Source: Paenibacillus sp. cl123 (GTDB lineage: Bacteria > Bacillota > Bacilli > Paenibacillales > NBRC-103111). Taken from it: a stretch of 64,000 nucleotides of DNA. Made by a program: the position numbers and the translations under genes. Each line of letters opens with the position of its first letter. Within the stretch, counting starts at the first letter, position 1. Under the pieces are notes generated by a model, which worked only from the letters and a program-made list of their open reading frames with translations, ran no database searches and was not told the DNA's origin. Of this stretch, positions 16,597 to 26,200 are shown piece after piece. The stretch spans positions 10,173 through 74,172 of the forward strand of contig NZ_FMYY01000011.1 in assembly GCF_900101595.1 (NCBI RefSeq), in the 5' to 3' direction.

Positions 16597-17484
16597 CTAC
16601 CGCCCCTGCTTCGCCATATACTCGAACAAAAACGATTGTCCATTGCGGTAAAACCTGGGATCGTATACGCCCAGCCGCTCGTCATCGTCGACTATGACAA
16701 CGAACGGCGACCATTCAACCAAGGTTCTCGCTGCGGGATTCACTGTGAACAGCTGCTCCAGGTCGGCTCCTTCACTGGAGACGAGATCGGTCACATGGCG
16801 AAGGCCCGTCCACAAGCTGCCTTTTGTCAGCTCGACGCGGTCCCCAGTTTTGCCGATCACGGTAAACACGCCCGGCACGAAGTCGGCCGACAAGGCTACC
16901 TGCTCATAGGCGGCGTGAGCCTGCTTGTACAGCATGGAGCCTTGAGCCGATTGGATGGCCACGTGGAGAACGAGCAGCAGCCATACGACGCGGTACACCC
17001 GGAAAGCGTGCCCGCGTTCCCGGCGATGGACACGGAAGCGCGCCCACAGCCAGCCGGCGAGCATAATGGCCCACATCACCAAATCCACGATCGGAATCGT
17101 GCCGAACGTTATTCTTACCGTCGATACAGGCTCCAAATACCCCGTTCCCCAGGCGTTAAACAAATCGCTTGTATCATGGATAAACACGGCAAGCGTCCCG
17201 AGACCGAAAAACAGCCACCCCTTCGCTCCCCAAATCCAGCGTGCGATCAGCGCAATAAGCGCCGACCATACCGGAACCAGAAACAGCGAGTGCGTCAGCC
17301 CGCGATGCCACATCTGATAGCGTCCGGCCGTATCCCACCAGGAAGAAATCACATCGCTGTCCGGGATCTGCGAGCCAACCACGGCCGTGAACAGCAGCGC
17401 TTGCTTCTCCTCGCGTGTCATGTTTTTCTTATTCACAGCCCCGTATAAAGCCAAGCCGAAAAAAGTATGAGTCAGTGTGTCCAA
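16597..17484 (-). CDS. YdjM-like membrane-bound metal-dependent hydrolase
   Basis: The 295-residue protein starts LDTLTHTFFGLALYGAVNKK, the hallmark of the PF04307 (YdjM/LexA-binding inner-membrane hydrolase) family, with HTFFG, QIPDSDV, HRGLTHS and FIHDTSDLFNAWGT carrying the conserved His/Asp set. Several membrane segments follow (about residues 60-200), then a soluble C-terminal domain. TTG at 17484 is the likely start: GGGAGGAG lies five bases upstream and the family normally begins at this point, whereas the frame opening at 17550 would overlap the kinase gene. It follows the MHYT kinase by 25 bases, so the two are probably co-transcribed. The enzyme activity of the family is not settled. 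Confidence 0.87.
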   Translation of the reverse strand: MDTLTHTFFGLALYGAVNKKNMTREEKQALLFTAVVGSQIPDSDVISSWWDTAGRYQMWHRGLTHSLFLVPVWSALIALIARWIWGAKGWLFFGLGTLAVFIHDTSDLFNAWGTGYLEPVSTVRITFGTIPIVDLVMWAIMLAGWLWARFRVHRRERGHAFRVYRVVWLLLVLHVAIQSAQGSMLYKQAHAAYEQVALSADFVPGVFTVIGKTGDRVELTKGSLWTGLRHVTDLVSSEGADLEQLFTVNPAARTLVEWSPFVVIVDDDERLGVYDPRFYRNGQSFLFEYMAKQGR

Positions 17485-17509
17485 GCTTGCTCCTCCCAGT
17501 TCTCTCCGG

Positions 17510-19384
17510 CTACACCGATACCGCCAAGCGATCTCCAGCCGTCTTGACATAAATCGTGAAAGTAAACTTCGTTCCCTGTCCTTCCTTGGACTCTACACGG
17601 ATCGTACCGTCCATCAGCTCGACGAGCCGTTTGCAGATGGCGAGCCCAAGCCCCGTGCCGCCATGCTTGCGGGCCGAGGAATCATTTTGATGAAAGGGCT
17701 GGAACAAATGCGGCATATAAGACTGGGGAATCCCAACCCCCGTATCCTTGACAGTAAACTCCAGCTGTAACCGTTCCCCCTCCCGCTGCTTTTGTCGAAT
17801 CCGAATGGCTATCTCGCCCTCCTCGGTAAATTTGACGGCATTGCCGACCAGGTTAATCAAAATCTGGCGTATTCTGCCTTCATCGCCGACCAGCAGCTCA
17901 GGGAGATCCGGGTCCAGCTGCCAGCGAATCTCCAGCCGGCGCTGCCGGATGTTCGGGTGGAACAGCTGCAGCGTATCTTCCATCATGCGCTGCAGATAAA
18001 ACGGGTCTTGATGCAGATTTACCTTATCGTGCTCCAGCTTGGAGAAGTCAAGCACTTCGTTGATGACATTCATCAGGCTTCTGCCGCTTTTCACTATGAT
18101 GCCGACATATTCTCGCTGCTCCTCGCTAAGCGGGGTTTCCTGAAGAAGCTCGCTCATGCCGATCACCCCGTTAAGCGGAGTCCGAATCTCATGGCTCATA
18201 ATTGCCAGAAACTCGCTTTTCATACGGGCGGCCCGCTCCGCCTCCAGCTTGGCCTGGATCAGCTGTCTCTCGGTTTTTTTCTGCTCCGTAATATCCTTGG
18301 ATATCGTATAAATATCGATGATTTTCCCCGCCTCGATCATCGGCACGATCGTCGTGCTCAGGATGACGTCATGGCCCGCTCTGTGCCTAATGGAGAACTC
18401 GATCGTCTGCGGAGTCCCTTGAAGCACCTTGGCGAAGCAACTGCGAATTTTGTAGCTCTCCCGCCGGCTGACAAACTGGGCGAAGGACCGTCCTTCGAAG
18501 CTGGCGGCATCATAACCCATAATCCGCTCCGCCGCAGGGTTCGTTCTCAGCAGCCTTCCTTTTAAGTCGAACAGGCATACCATATCCGGATTATGCTCGA
18601 ATATCAAATCATACCGCTGCTTGTTTTTCTCCGCTACGCTCAGAGCGAATCGGCGGTCCAGAAATTGACTGAAGGCGATCAGCAGCATACTGATCAGCCC
18701 CGCAGCCCCTATCCAGCGAACCAAACGCATCTCGTCCCGTCCCCGAATCAGCTCGAAATTGCCAAGCTCCCCGGCCACCGAGAAATGAGAGCCGAGCATA
18801 GCGGTGTAATGCAAGCCGGCAATGGCCGCTCCCAGCCCCAAAGCCCCCATCAGCTTGTGTTTGCGGCTCAAGTGACGCCCGGCGCTCCTCTGCCGGACCG
18901 ATATATATAACGCCCCGAACGAAACTCCGCAGGCGATGACTACGGACAGCAGAACCAGATAAGGATTATAAGACAGCTGGACGGGCAGCCTCATCCCGCT
19001 CACTCCTATGTAATGCGTGCAGGCAATCGCCAGACCCGTCAGCCCTCCGCCAAGCACCAGTCGGACGCCCGAGACGGATTTGTCGGCCATAACGGCAATA
19101 GCCCCGCCCGAAGCGCCGACCGAAAGCAACAAGGCTAATCCCATGTAGGCCGGGTCATAATAGACCGGAAACGGCAGACGAAACGCCAGCATGCCGACGA
19201 TGTGCGTGGACCATACGCCTATCCCCATCGTCAACGAGCCGAGAAGCATCCAGACCGCCCGGGATCTTCCCTGAAAGAAGCGGACCCGTTCATTCAGCGT
19301 TAATGCGGCGTAAGATGAAACGACTGCAATCAATACGGACAGTGCAACAAGCGGAAAGCTGTATGTTCCATGCAGATATTCCAT
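17510..19384 (-). CDS. MHYT-PAS hybrid-less sensor histidine kinase
   Basis: The N-terminal MHYT sensor has seven predicted membrane helices with three repeats whose Met/His ligands are visible ([31 protein letters not shown]; residues about 5-215). A PAS domain spans about 255-370 ([22 protein letters not shown]), then HisKA with phospho-His in [15 protein letters not shown] (about 395) and an HATPase_c domain (about 505-615; [19 protein letters not shown]). MHYT domains are proposed to bind copper and sense oxygen, CO or NO. No receiver domain or response regulator is adjacent, so its partner is elsewhere. The start is supported by GAGGTGAACGA just upstream of ATG 19384. Its proximity to nitrite genes may be coincidental. 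Confidence 0.92.
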   Translation of the reverse strand: MEYLHGTYSFPLVALSVLIAVVSSYAALTLNERVRFFQGRSRAVWMLLGSLTMGIGVWSTHIVGMLAFRLPFPVYYDPAYMGLALLLSVGASGGAIAVMADKSVSGVRLVLGGGLTGLAIACTHYIGVSGMRLPVQLSYNPYLVLLSVVIACGVSFGALYISVRQRSAGRHLSRKHKLMGALGLGAAIAGLHYTAMLGSHFSVAGELGNFELIRGRDEMRLVRWIGAAGLISMLLIAFSQFLDRRFALSVAEKNKQRYDLIFEHNPDMVCLFDLKGRLLRTNPAAERIMGYDAASFEGRSFAQFVSRRESYKIRSCFAKVLQGTPQTIEFSIRHRAGHDVILSTTIVPMIEAGKIIDIYTISKDITEQKKTERQLIQAKLEAERAARMKSEFLAIMSHEIRTPLNGVIGMSELLQETPLSEEQREYVGIIVKSGRSLMNVINEVLDFSKLEHDKVNLHQDPFYLQRMMEDTLQLFHPNIRQRRLEIRWQLDPDLPELLVGDEGRIRQILINLVGNAVKFTEEGEIAIRIRQKQREGERLQLEFTVKDTGVGIPQSYMPHLFQPFHQNDSSARKHGGTGLGLAICKRLVELMDGTIRVESKEGQGTKFTFTIYVKTAGDRLAVSV

Positions 19385-19418
19385 TCGTTCACCTCGATTG
19401 GCTAGTCTCCCAGCACGT

Positions 19419-20117
19419 TTACTTAATAAAAACTCCGCCGAAGGGCAGCGCTTCCCTCAGCACCCGGCGGAGAAGCGAATCCTGGCGCAGTCCGGATTCG
19501 AAGCTGCGATCCCGCGGAGCAGGCTGCAGCAGCACCTTGCCGGTCCCCTTCAGCTCCCACTGGTAATTCATTTGCTGGCTGGCCAGCGGGTTGCCGTATA
19601 CGGCAAGGCGCATCTGGGCTTGCTCCGGGAATGCGACGAGGCAGCCCGTGTCGACATAGACCGGCCGCTCCGGGTCCAGCTCAAGCTCGCACAGCGTTCC
19701 TGCCGAGATCAGGCCAAGCAGACCGCCTCCCGAGAACTTCATCCGCACCCAGTCCCGGGTGACAAGCGCCTGCTTCACCCGTTGGAAGCGGCTCTCCAGC
19801 GTCATCCGCCCGTCATATAGCAGCACATGACGGATGTCGAAGAGCAGATCGCTTCCGTCCGGCAGCTCCAGCGCCTTGAACTGAAAACCGGCCGGCACCC
19901 CCAGCACGAAGCGTGACGGCCCCGCCATCCTTGACTCCACCCAGCGTTTTCGGCGGTAATATCCCGCCAGATTCAGCAGCCGGTCCTCCCTGCCGCGTGA
20001 CGGTCCCTCGAAGGCGATGATGCGGGCGGGCTGCAGCACATGCGCCACCTCGCCGGGACTCAGTTCGACTGCAGCCGCTTGTCCGTCGCCGGCCGAGCCT
20101 TCGACCCGGGCGTTCAT
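19419..20117 (-). CDS. AIM24/TIGR00266-family protein
   Basis: This 232-residue protein has an all-beta pattern and the AIM24 family motifs: LSPGEVAHVLQPARIIAFEG near the N-terminus, MKFSGGGLLGLISAGTLCELEL in the centre and VAFPEQAQMRLAVYGN near the end. The family has a jelly-roll-like fold; bacterial members are uncharacterised. ATG at 20117 overlaps the stop of the upstream gene as ATGA, with GGGAGGACC before it, so the two are translationally coupled; this start is preferred over the longer frame from 20156. The upstream partner is a coiled-coil membrane protein, suggesting an envelope-associated pair. Confidence 0.85.
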   Translation of the reverse strand: MNARVEGSAGDGQAAAVELSPGEVAHVLQPARIIAFEGPSRGREDRLLNLAGYYRRKRWVESRMAGPSRFVLGVPAGFQFKALELPDGSDLLFDIRHVLLYDGRMTLESRFQRVKQALVTRDWVRMKFSGGGLLGLISAGTLCELELDPERPVYVDTGCLVAFPEQAQMRLAVYGNPLASQQMNYQWELKGTGKVLLQPAPRDRSFESGLRQDSLLRRVLREALPFGGVFIK

Positions 20118-20599
20118 TCCGGTCCTCCCGGCATCCCGCCGCGTCCCCGACGCCATAAGGCGAATCTAACCATGCGCGTAAGCGCAAAATAAAGCAAAGC
20201 AAGTCCCGCGGCAGTCAGAGCTGTCCACGCAATCTGCCGGTTGCGTACAGACTGGGCGTATCGCGCCTCCTCCAGCTGCCTAAGCGTCTGCTCCAGCCGG
20301 GTATTGTGCATCTTCAACTCTTCATTCTCGCGGAGCAGCTTGTCCTGCGTTTCCTGAAAGCTCCTGGCCGCTTCCTCCGAGCGTGCCATCGCCTCTTCCA
20401 TCTGCTGCCGGCTTTGCTCCAACTGGCGCTTGGTATCCTCATATTGCTCCTGCAGCTGCCCAACCTGCTCGGGCATGCCGTATATATCCTTCACGCGATC
20501 AATAATCCCCGCCTGCGCCTCGTATCCGGGCAGAACCAGCAGCAGCGCCAAACAGCCCAAGCCTACCCGGGCTTTCAGGCCCGCCCATGAAGTTAGCAT
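20114..20599 (-). CDS. Exported coiled-coil protein with C-terminal membrane anchor
   Basis: The 161-residue product has a signal sequence ending YEAQA. A long heptad-rich coiled coil follows (about residues 45-115; LQEQYEDTKRQLEQSRQQ and ENEELKMHNTRLEQT). One membrane helix (TALTAAGLALLYFAL) and a short basic tail (RRGRGGMPGG) complete it. This suggests a protein hanging outside the membrane and dimerising. ATG at 20599 has AGGAC/GGGAGG upstream. It overlaps the AIM24 gene by four bases (ATGA). No named family recognised. Confidence 0.72.
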   Translation of the reverse strand: MLTSWAGLKARVGLGCLALLLVLPGYEAQAGIIDRVKDIYGMPEQVGQLQEQYEDTKRQLEQSRQQMEEAMARSEEAARSFQETQDKLLRENEELKMHNTRLEQTLRQLEEARYAQSVRNRQIAWTALTAAGLALLYFALTRMVRFALWRRGRGGMPGGPE

Positions 20600-20841
20600 T
20601 TTTGTCCTGCCTCCCGGCATGCCGGTCCCCCCTGGCCCTGGGACACCATGCAAAATTGCGGCGTCCGCTTGATGTCTTTCTTTATATTGTACAGGCTATC
20701 CGGTTAAAAGGGAACTCCATCTCCCCCGCCTCGCCGGTACAATCACGAAGAACCGCCGACCCCCGCCGCCTCAAGCAGCACAGGAAACCGCAGTTCTCCG
20801 GTTCATATATGTCGCTCTCCCGCGTGTCGGGTCAGAGCTTC

Positions 20842-20855
20842 TGTAAGCGCTCTCG
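20842..20855 (-). promoter_or_regulatory. Possible cre (CcpA) site
   Basis: TGTAAGCGCTCTCG matches 13 of 14 positions of the cre consensus TGWAANCGNTNWCA. It lies between the 43-aa membrane-peptide gene and the coiled-coil/AIM24 pair. It also forms half of a CGCTCT/AGAGCG hairpin, so chance or structure are alternatives. Confidence 0.3.
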
Positions 20856-20875
20856 TTAAGAGCGGCCTGCAAGGG

Positions 20876-21007
20876 TCAAAGCAAGTATAGCCGGGACAAA
20901 TATCCGAACGCCGATTCCACTAACCGCATCCAACCGATCATAGACAGCCAAAGGGGGATACTTAGCATGACTCCGAAAAATAAACCGACGGACAATCTTC
21001 CTTCCAT
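20876..21007 (-). CDS. Small single-span membrane peptide (43 aa)
   Basis: A short minus-strand frame has AAGGAGG nine bases before its ATG. The peptide begins MEGRLSVGLFFGVMLSIPLW, continues LSMIGWMRLVESAFGYLSRLYLL and ends at TGA. It has one hydrophobic helix followed by an amphipathic, basic-aromatic tail, typical of bacterial small membrane proteins. The gene stands apart from the coiled-coil gene to its left. No family is recognised; the ribosome binding site and the coherent helix pattern are the evidence. It could alternatively be a leader or a toxin-like peptide, but no antitoxin RNA is evident. Confidence 0.55.
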   Translation of the reverse strand: MEGRLSVGLFFGVMLSIPLWLSMIGWMRLVESAFGYLSRLYLL

Positions 21008-21167
21008 GGCTTCATGCCTCCTTTTTCCTGCATTTCTTCAAAGGACGAGCTTCATAGCAGTCCTGTGAAGGAAAACGGGCGTCAGTCTGGATGCCTCTTT
21101 TCCCTATTATATGATGAAAGCGCTATATATTGCACTGTATTTTTCAGAATTTTTTGAATTCCGACTT

Positions 21168-21210
21168 TGTGAATATAATCACATCATAGCAGGGTCCGAC
21201 AGCGTATACT
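21168..21210 (+). promoter_or_regulatory. FNR-type class II promoter upstream of the acyltransferase
   Basis: TGTGAATATAATCACA (21168-21183) is a full match to TGTGA-N6-TCACA. TATACT at 21205-21210 places the start near 21217, exactly 41.5 bases from the dyad centre, the same geometry as the nirB promoter. The opposite strand has no -10-like hexamer at the mirrored position, so it should fire rightward. The leader to the acyltransferase ATG is about 118 bases. Confidence 0.8.
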
Positions 21211-21334
21211 GACCGTGTAAGAGACATACAAGGATAAACGTCTTGCGGTGTCTTTAGAAGCATGCGTTTACCGAGAAATCGAACAATCACCGGGAGCTTA
21301 CACTCTCTGAGATTTCAAGAAAGCTGGGATTGCA

Positions 21335-22366
21335 ATGAATAAACCGCCGGCGAAAGCAGATACTTATTTTCTTAATACCCGTTTTTGGCTTATTGTACTC
21401 GTCGTCATTGGAAATATATTAACTCCGCTGCTGGCCAGCCATTCGGAAGCGAAAGCCGTCGTCACCGCCATATTCCTGTTCCATATGCCCGTATTTGTGC
21501 TCGTGACCGGCTACTTTTCCAAGGGTTTTCAGGAGCATCCCCGGGCAGGAGCCGTTATGATGAAGATCGCCTGCCAGTACGTGCTGTTCCAGAGCATTTA
21601 TTCGGCGCTTGATTATACGTTTTTCCATACGGAGGGCGTCGTCTATTCATTCTGGGCTCCCTACTGGATGTTATGGTTTCTGTTCAGTCATCTGTGCTGG
21701 AAGCTGCTGCTGTTGTGGTTCTGCCGGCTGAAGCATCCGGTCGCCGCCGCTTTGCTGCTCGGCCTCGCCGCCGGTTATTTGCCCGTAGACGGCATGTGGC
21801 TCAGCTTCAGCCGTACATTGGTGTTTTTCCCGTTTTTCCTCGCGGGTTATTATATGAAGCCCGAGCTGCTCCTGCGCATCAAAAACATCCGCGGCTTGAA
21901 GCTGCTGGCCGCCTCGATGCTTATCGGGACGCTTGCGCTGCTTTGTAACGGCAGGCTCGCCTTGCCCTTCGACTGGCTGACGGCCGCCCGCACCTACGAA
22001 GCCCTGCATCACACCGAATGGTATGCGGCTCTATATCGTCTGGGCCTCTACGGCCTGCAGCTCTTGGCGTCGGCGGCCTTCCTGCTGCTGCAATCCGACC
22101 GCGCCGGCAAAATCACCGAGCTTGGGGGACGCACCCTATACGTGTTCCTGCTGCACGGTCTGTGCTTGAAGCTGCTGGCGGCAGCCGGTTTGTACAGCCT
22201 GCCCGCCAGCGGCGCTGTCACTGTCACGGCGCTTGCAGCCTGCGCCGTTCTGCTGACGCTGCTGTTATCCAACAGGCAGCTCGCCGCCGTTACGCGGCCT
22301 GTCATCGACCCCGAGCCCGTCCGCTGGCTGCGCAAGCTGAAGCCGGTGCTGCGGAGGGCGCTGTAG
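21335..22366 (+). CDS. Membrane acyltransferase family 3-like protein (NolL/YkrP-like)
   Basis: This 343-residue integral membrane protein has about ten helices. The N-terminal NTRFWLIVLVVIGNILTPL and FHMPVFVLVTGYFSKG, and the later FFPFFLAGYYMKP and TLYVFLLHGLCLKL, match the Acyl_transf_3 pattern of NolL-like O-acetyltransferases. Such proteins acetylate sugars of exported polysaccharide or teichoic acid. The typical catalytic His is displaced (GNILTPLLASHSE rather than RxxxxxxVxxxH), so activity needs care. The ribosome binding site is weak (AAAGCTGGGA). The gene sits behind an FNR-type promoter with a long leader, suggesting envelope modification at low oxygen. Confidence 0.83.
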   Translation: MNKPPAKADTYFLNTRFWLIVLVVIGNILTPLLASHSEAKAVVTAIFLFHMPVFVLVTGYFSKGFQEHPRAGAVMMKIACQYVLFQSIYSALDYTFFHTEGVVYSFWAPYWMLWFLFSHLCWKLLLLWFCRLKHPVAAALLLGLAAGYLPVDGMWLSFSRTLVFFPFFLAGYYMKPELLLRIKNIRGLKLLAASMLIGTLALLCNGRLALPFDWLTAARTYEALHHTEWYAALYRLGLYGLQLLASAAFLLLQSDRAGKITELGGRTLYVFLLHGLCLKLLAAAGLYSLPASGAVTVTALAACAVLLTLLLSNRQLAAVTRPVIDPEPVRWLRKLKPVLRRAL

Positions 22367-22407
22367 ACCGGCTTGTATCTTTCCATGCATACTTCTTGCC
22401 AAAACAA

Positions 22408-22446
22408 GAGCCTGCGGCTATCTGCCCCAGGCTCCAATTTTTTATA
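22408..22446 (+). terminator. Terminator after the acyltransferase gene
   Basis: GAGCCTG (22408-22414) pairs with CAGGCTC (22428-22434) and is followed by CAATTTTTTAT. Confidence 0.8.
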
Positions 22447-22556
22447 TTTTCCAAGAAATTCTGCCGTAAATATTGCGAAGCTTTACACTATTTTCAAAAT
22501 AATTGGAGTAAACTAGAGATGTGGCTTATCATCTGCCGAAAGGAGTGGAATCACTC

Positions 22557-23027
22557 ATGTTCGTAAGCCCCAGCAAAGGTCATGTCACCCTGGAAGATAT
22601 GGTATCGGATCTGCACGCCTACGTGCGCGAAGACCCGGCTTCCTCGTACAAGATCGTCATCGGCACCGACTCTCATACCACCCGCCGCACCACTACGCTA
22701 GTTACCGCCCTAATCATCCATCGCATTGGCCGAGGCGCCCGTTTTTTCTATTGCAAAACAAGCAGCCGTCCCTTGTTCGATCTTCGTACCCGCATCTATC
22801 GAGAAACCGAGCTCAGTCTAAGTATGGTCGATCTGCTTAACCGCAAGGGCATGAGCGATCTGCTCGCCGAATGGCCGCTGGAAATCCATATCGATATCGG
22901 ACAGCAAGGCGAAACCAAGGCGCTTATCCAGGAAATTTGCGGCTGGGTGACCTCCGTCGGTTATGAAACCCGAATCAAACCGGACAGCTTCGGCGCCAGC
23001 TCCGTCGCAGACCGGTTCGCTGAGTAG
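22557..23027 (+). CDS. ykuK: YkuK-like ribonuclease H-fold protein (DUF458)
   Basis: This 156-residue protein has the DUF458/YkuK pattern: FVSPSKGHVTLEDMV at the start, IVIGTDSH (first acidic strand), FFYCKTSSRPLFDLRTRIYRE and EIHIDIGQQGETK (second acidic strand). The spaced Asp residues fit an RNase H-like fold. ATG at 22557 has AAAGGAG eleven bases upstream; the frame extends to 22521 without a better site. It is monocistronic. B. subtilis YkuK is uncharacterised, so function is open; the symbol reflects family resemblance only. Confidence 0.85.
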   Translation: MFVSPSKGHVTLEDMVSDLHAYVREDPASSYKIVIGTDSHTTRRTTTLVTALIIHRIGRGARFFYCKTSSRPLFDLRTRIYRETELSLSMVDLLNRKGMSDLLAEWPLEIHIDIGQQGETKALIQEICGWVTSVGYETRIKPDSFGASSVADRFAE

Positions 23028-23280
23028 TCATTAAGAAAAAAACTGGCCATGGGCCAGGTCCAGGAAGAGCTCCGCGTACGGCTCGCTGCTTTCGGTGCTT
23101 TACCGTCAATTTTTACATGAAGCTTCCAAACACCCGGTTCAGGTATCATCATTCGGGTTGCCCAACCCAAAAAAGTTGGGATCGGGGTATCGGGAGCGCT
23201 TTAATTGTAAACAACACAAAAATGCTTGCCGCTGAAAATCCAGCGGTAAGCATTTTTAACCTATGCTTCGAATTCCGGAG

Positions 23281-26200
23281 TCATGGGCTTATTTTTGCCA
23301 GCACCACATCATCAAAATATGCCGTACCCGGGCCAAATACACGTAAGTAAATAACGGCTATATTGGCATTCTCAGGTACTTTAAACTGCATCTTCGCCTC
23401 TTGCCACTCTGCAACGTTATAATACGGCTGACTATTGAATTCGCTGACGTAACCAGCTGCCCCAAGAACATCCTTGTAAAGCTCCACTTTTATTTGCGTT
23501 TTGCCTGTTGAAGTAACTTCACTCTGTAGCCATGCTGAAAGATCATAGGTTTCCCCGCCGTTCACAGGAAGCTGCTGTTTAACCAAAGTACCTCCGCTAG
23601 CTGCTGCTTTTATTAACTTTAATGCGTTATTGCCTGAATGGGATTTTCCTGAAGTAACGGATGTTTCCCCAGTCGTCCATGTCCCTTGCCAACCCGTAGC
23701 GATCAAATTCGTCACTTGCTCGAACCCAGGATTCGTCAACAAGTTAACGATTTGGGGCCTCTCTACTTTCTCCAACACCACATCATCAAAATATGCCGTA
23801 CCTGGGCCAAATACACGTAAATAAATAACGGCTATATTGGCATTCTCAGGTACTTTAAACTGCATCTTCGCTTCTTGCCACTCCGCAACATTATAATACG
23901 GCTGACTATTGAATTCGCTAACGTAACCAGCTGCTCCCAGAACATCTTTATAAAGCTCCACTTTTATTTGCGTTTTGCCTGATGAAATAACTTCACTCTT
24001 TAACCATGCTGAGAGATCGTAGGTTTCTCCGCCGATCACACTAACTTGTTGTTTAACCAGCGTATTTCCGCTTTCCTTGGTTAACTTTAATGCACGGTTG
24101 CCTGAATGAGAGTTGCCTGAAGCAACGGCGGCTTCCCCGGTCGTCCATGTCCCTTGCCAACCCGTAGCGATCGAATTCGTCACTTGCTCGAACCCGGGAT
24201 TGAGTAGTATGTTTTTACTGTAAAAGATCTCAATGGAGGTGCTCACTACATCCTGTCCGCCTATTTGCAACTTTACATCGATAACATAATGACCTTCCGC
24301 TAAAGAACTCGGAATCGTCAATGCTCCATCTACACGAACCGATTGATTAGCAGGCACGGTTACAGGATTCTCAAAGACCAGCGCCAAGCCATTTGTTGCA
24401 GTACTTGTGACATCGACAGATAAGGCATACGGTTTATTGTTCGTTATGGTAACAGGAACATTTAAAGTGCCGGGATGCGTTGCTCGGATGATTTTGTCGA
24501 ATGAACCGAATGCCGCACCATACTCCACTTGATAGACCCCAATATCATCCAAATAAACGGTTGCCTCTGCGGCATTTTTAATTTGCGTATTAATTAAAAT
24601 ATTCTTGATGTCGTATCCATCAATCTGGGCAGGCAGTTCATCGAAGAAGGTGACCTCTGTCCATTTCCCTGCATAATCCGCTAACGTCATCGCTTTGGAG
24701 AAATACGTGCTCTTTCCTTTTTCCGTATGGAGCTCAATCACAATTTGCACAGTACCTTGACTTGTTGTACCGGCAGGCGTGAAAAATTTAACAGAGCCTG
24801 CCAGCAATCCTGGTTTGACATCAATGTTTTTCCAAACACCCGCTTGTTTGGCATTTGTGAAGACTAAGCTCTTTAACCCGCTGTTTGCGTTTTGATTGGT
24901 GACTGCGATCGTTGCTGTACCATCAGGCTTCCACAAATTCCATGTGGCTGTACCATCTTCGAAAGAGGCATTGTCGGCTAAGGAATTTTCAAGATCGATA
25001 CGATTCAGCAAATTTGCAAATTCACGAAGATTCGGACGAGCAAAATCTTGTTGAAAGGCATGAAGTTTTTGCTTGATTTCGCTATAAACATCACATGTTA
25101 CACATGAGTTCAAAAAATCCTTTGTGTACCAGAATTCATTTGCGTTCCACCCCGTCCATACCTCGTTATAGGTTACAGGATTAACTGGATATTTGAGCGT
25201 TGGATTTTTGCTGAATTCTTGAATAAACTCCGCTCTGCGTTTGGAAGCAGACAAGCGACTTTCCAGTGTGTTATCTAACTCATTTAATATCGCTAAAGCC
25301 TCGACAGCGTTGTCAGGTTTATTGATTTGACGCTGACTTTGATAGGAATAAGCAGATGCCTCATAATATTCGTACTGAAGTAACAACTGTTCGGCCCTTA
25401 GCTTTTGCTCAGGCGTCTCTGCCTTGGCTAATACAGATTCAAGCAGAGTCCGACCCTGTACAAATTCATCTTGAGCGAGTAATAAATAAGAACTATTCCT
25501 CATCGTCAGATAGACATCATCCTTAGAGGATTGAAACCAGGAGGAGGCTCTTGCCTCTGTTCGCCAAAATGTCTCCCACATCTCGAAGTATGCCTTTAAA
25601 TCCGCAGCTGCCTTCGAACCAACCGCTGCTTGATACCAGTGATCGAGCAATACGTCTACGTCTTGATTCTCGTTCCAGCCTAGCTTGGCAATAATCCATG
25701 GCTGAGGCCCATCCCCTAATACAGGATGCATGTCCCAATGATGCAATTTCACATCATGATCGACAGCGTAATCATATAAGTCTTTCACCAGATGCGGATA
25801 AACGCGTGGAGCATGGTAGGCAAAGCTTTCCATATAATCATACCAGCCTAGCGTTGTCGCCTTCTCTTTCCAAGCATCGAACTGGGCTTTCCCCTTCTGT
25901 TCCACTTCCTCATCTACCCAAGCTAGACGATCTTTCGTCACAACCGGAATAACTTGTGGATGTAGAGGAAATGCAGGTGGATCGATTACGGCTTCATAGG
26001 CGTATACCGAAAACCATTTATTTGCATACAGAGGGTCCGCTATCACGCCACTAACGACATCATTCACCCATGTATAATAAATCTCGGACATATGCGGCAG
26101 ACCAACTGAGTTTTTTGCAGGATTTGCAGGATAACCGGGATGTGCAGGATTCATCTCACAAAATCCATTAGAATCATTCACAACAAGAGAAAAGGAAATT

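Noticed and set aside
21115-21128. cre-like TGAAAGCGCTATAT
   Set aside because: Twelve of 14 positions match but the right half-site CA is missing, and it is not placed over a promoter I can define.
21262-21342. 26-codon upstream frame overlapping the acyltransferase start
   Set aside because: Possible leader peptide, but no ribosome binding site and no attenuation-like codon run.
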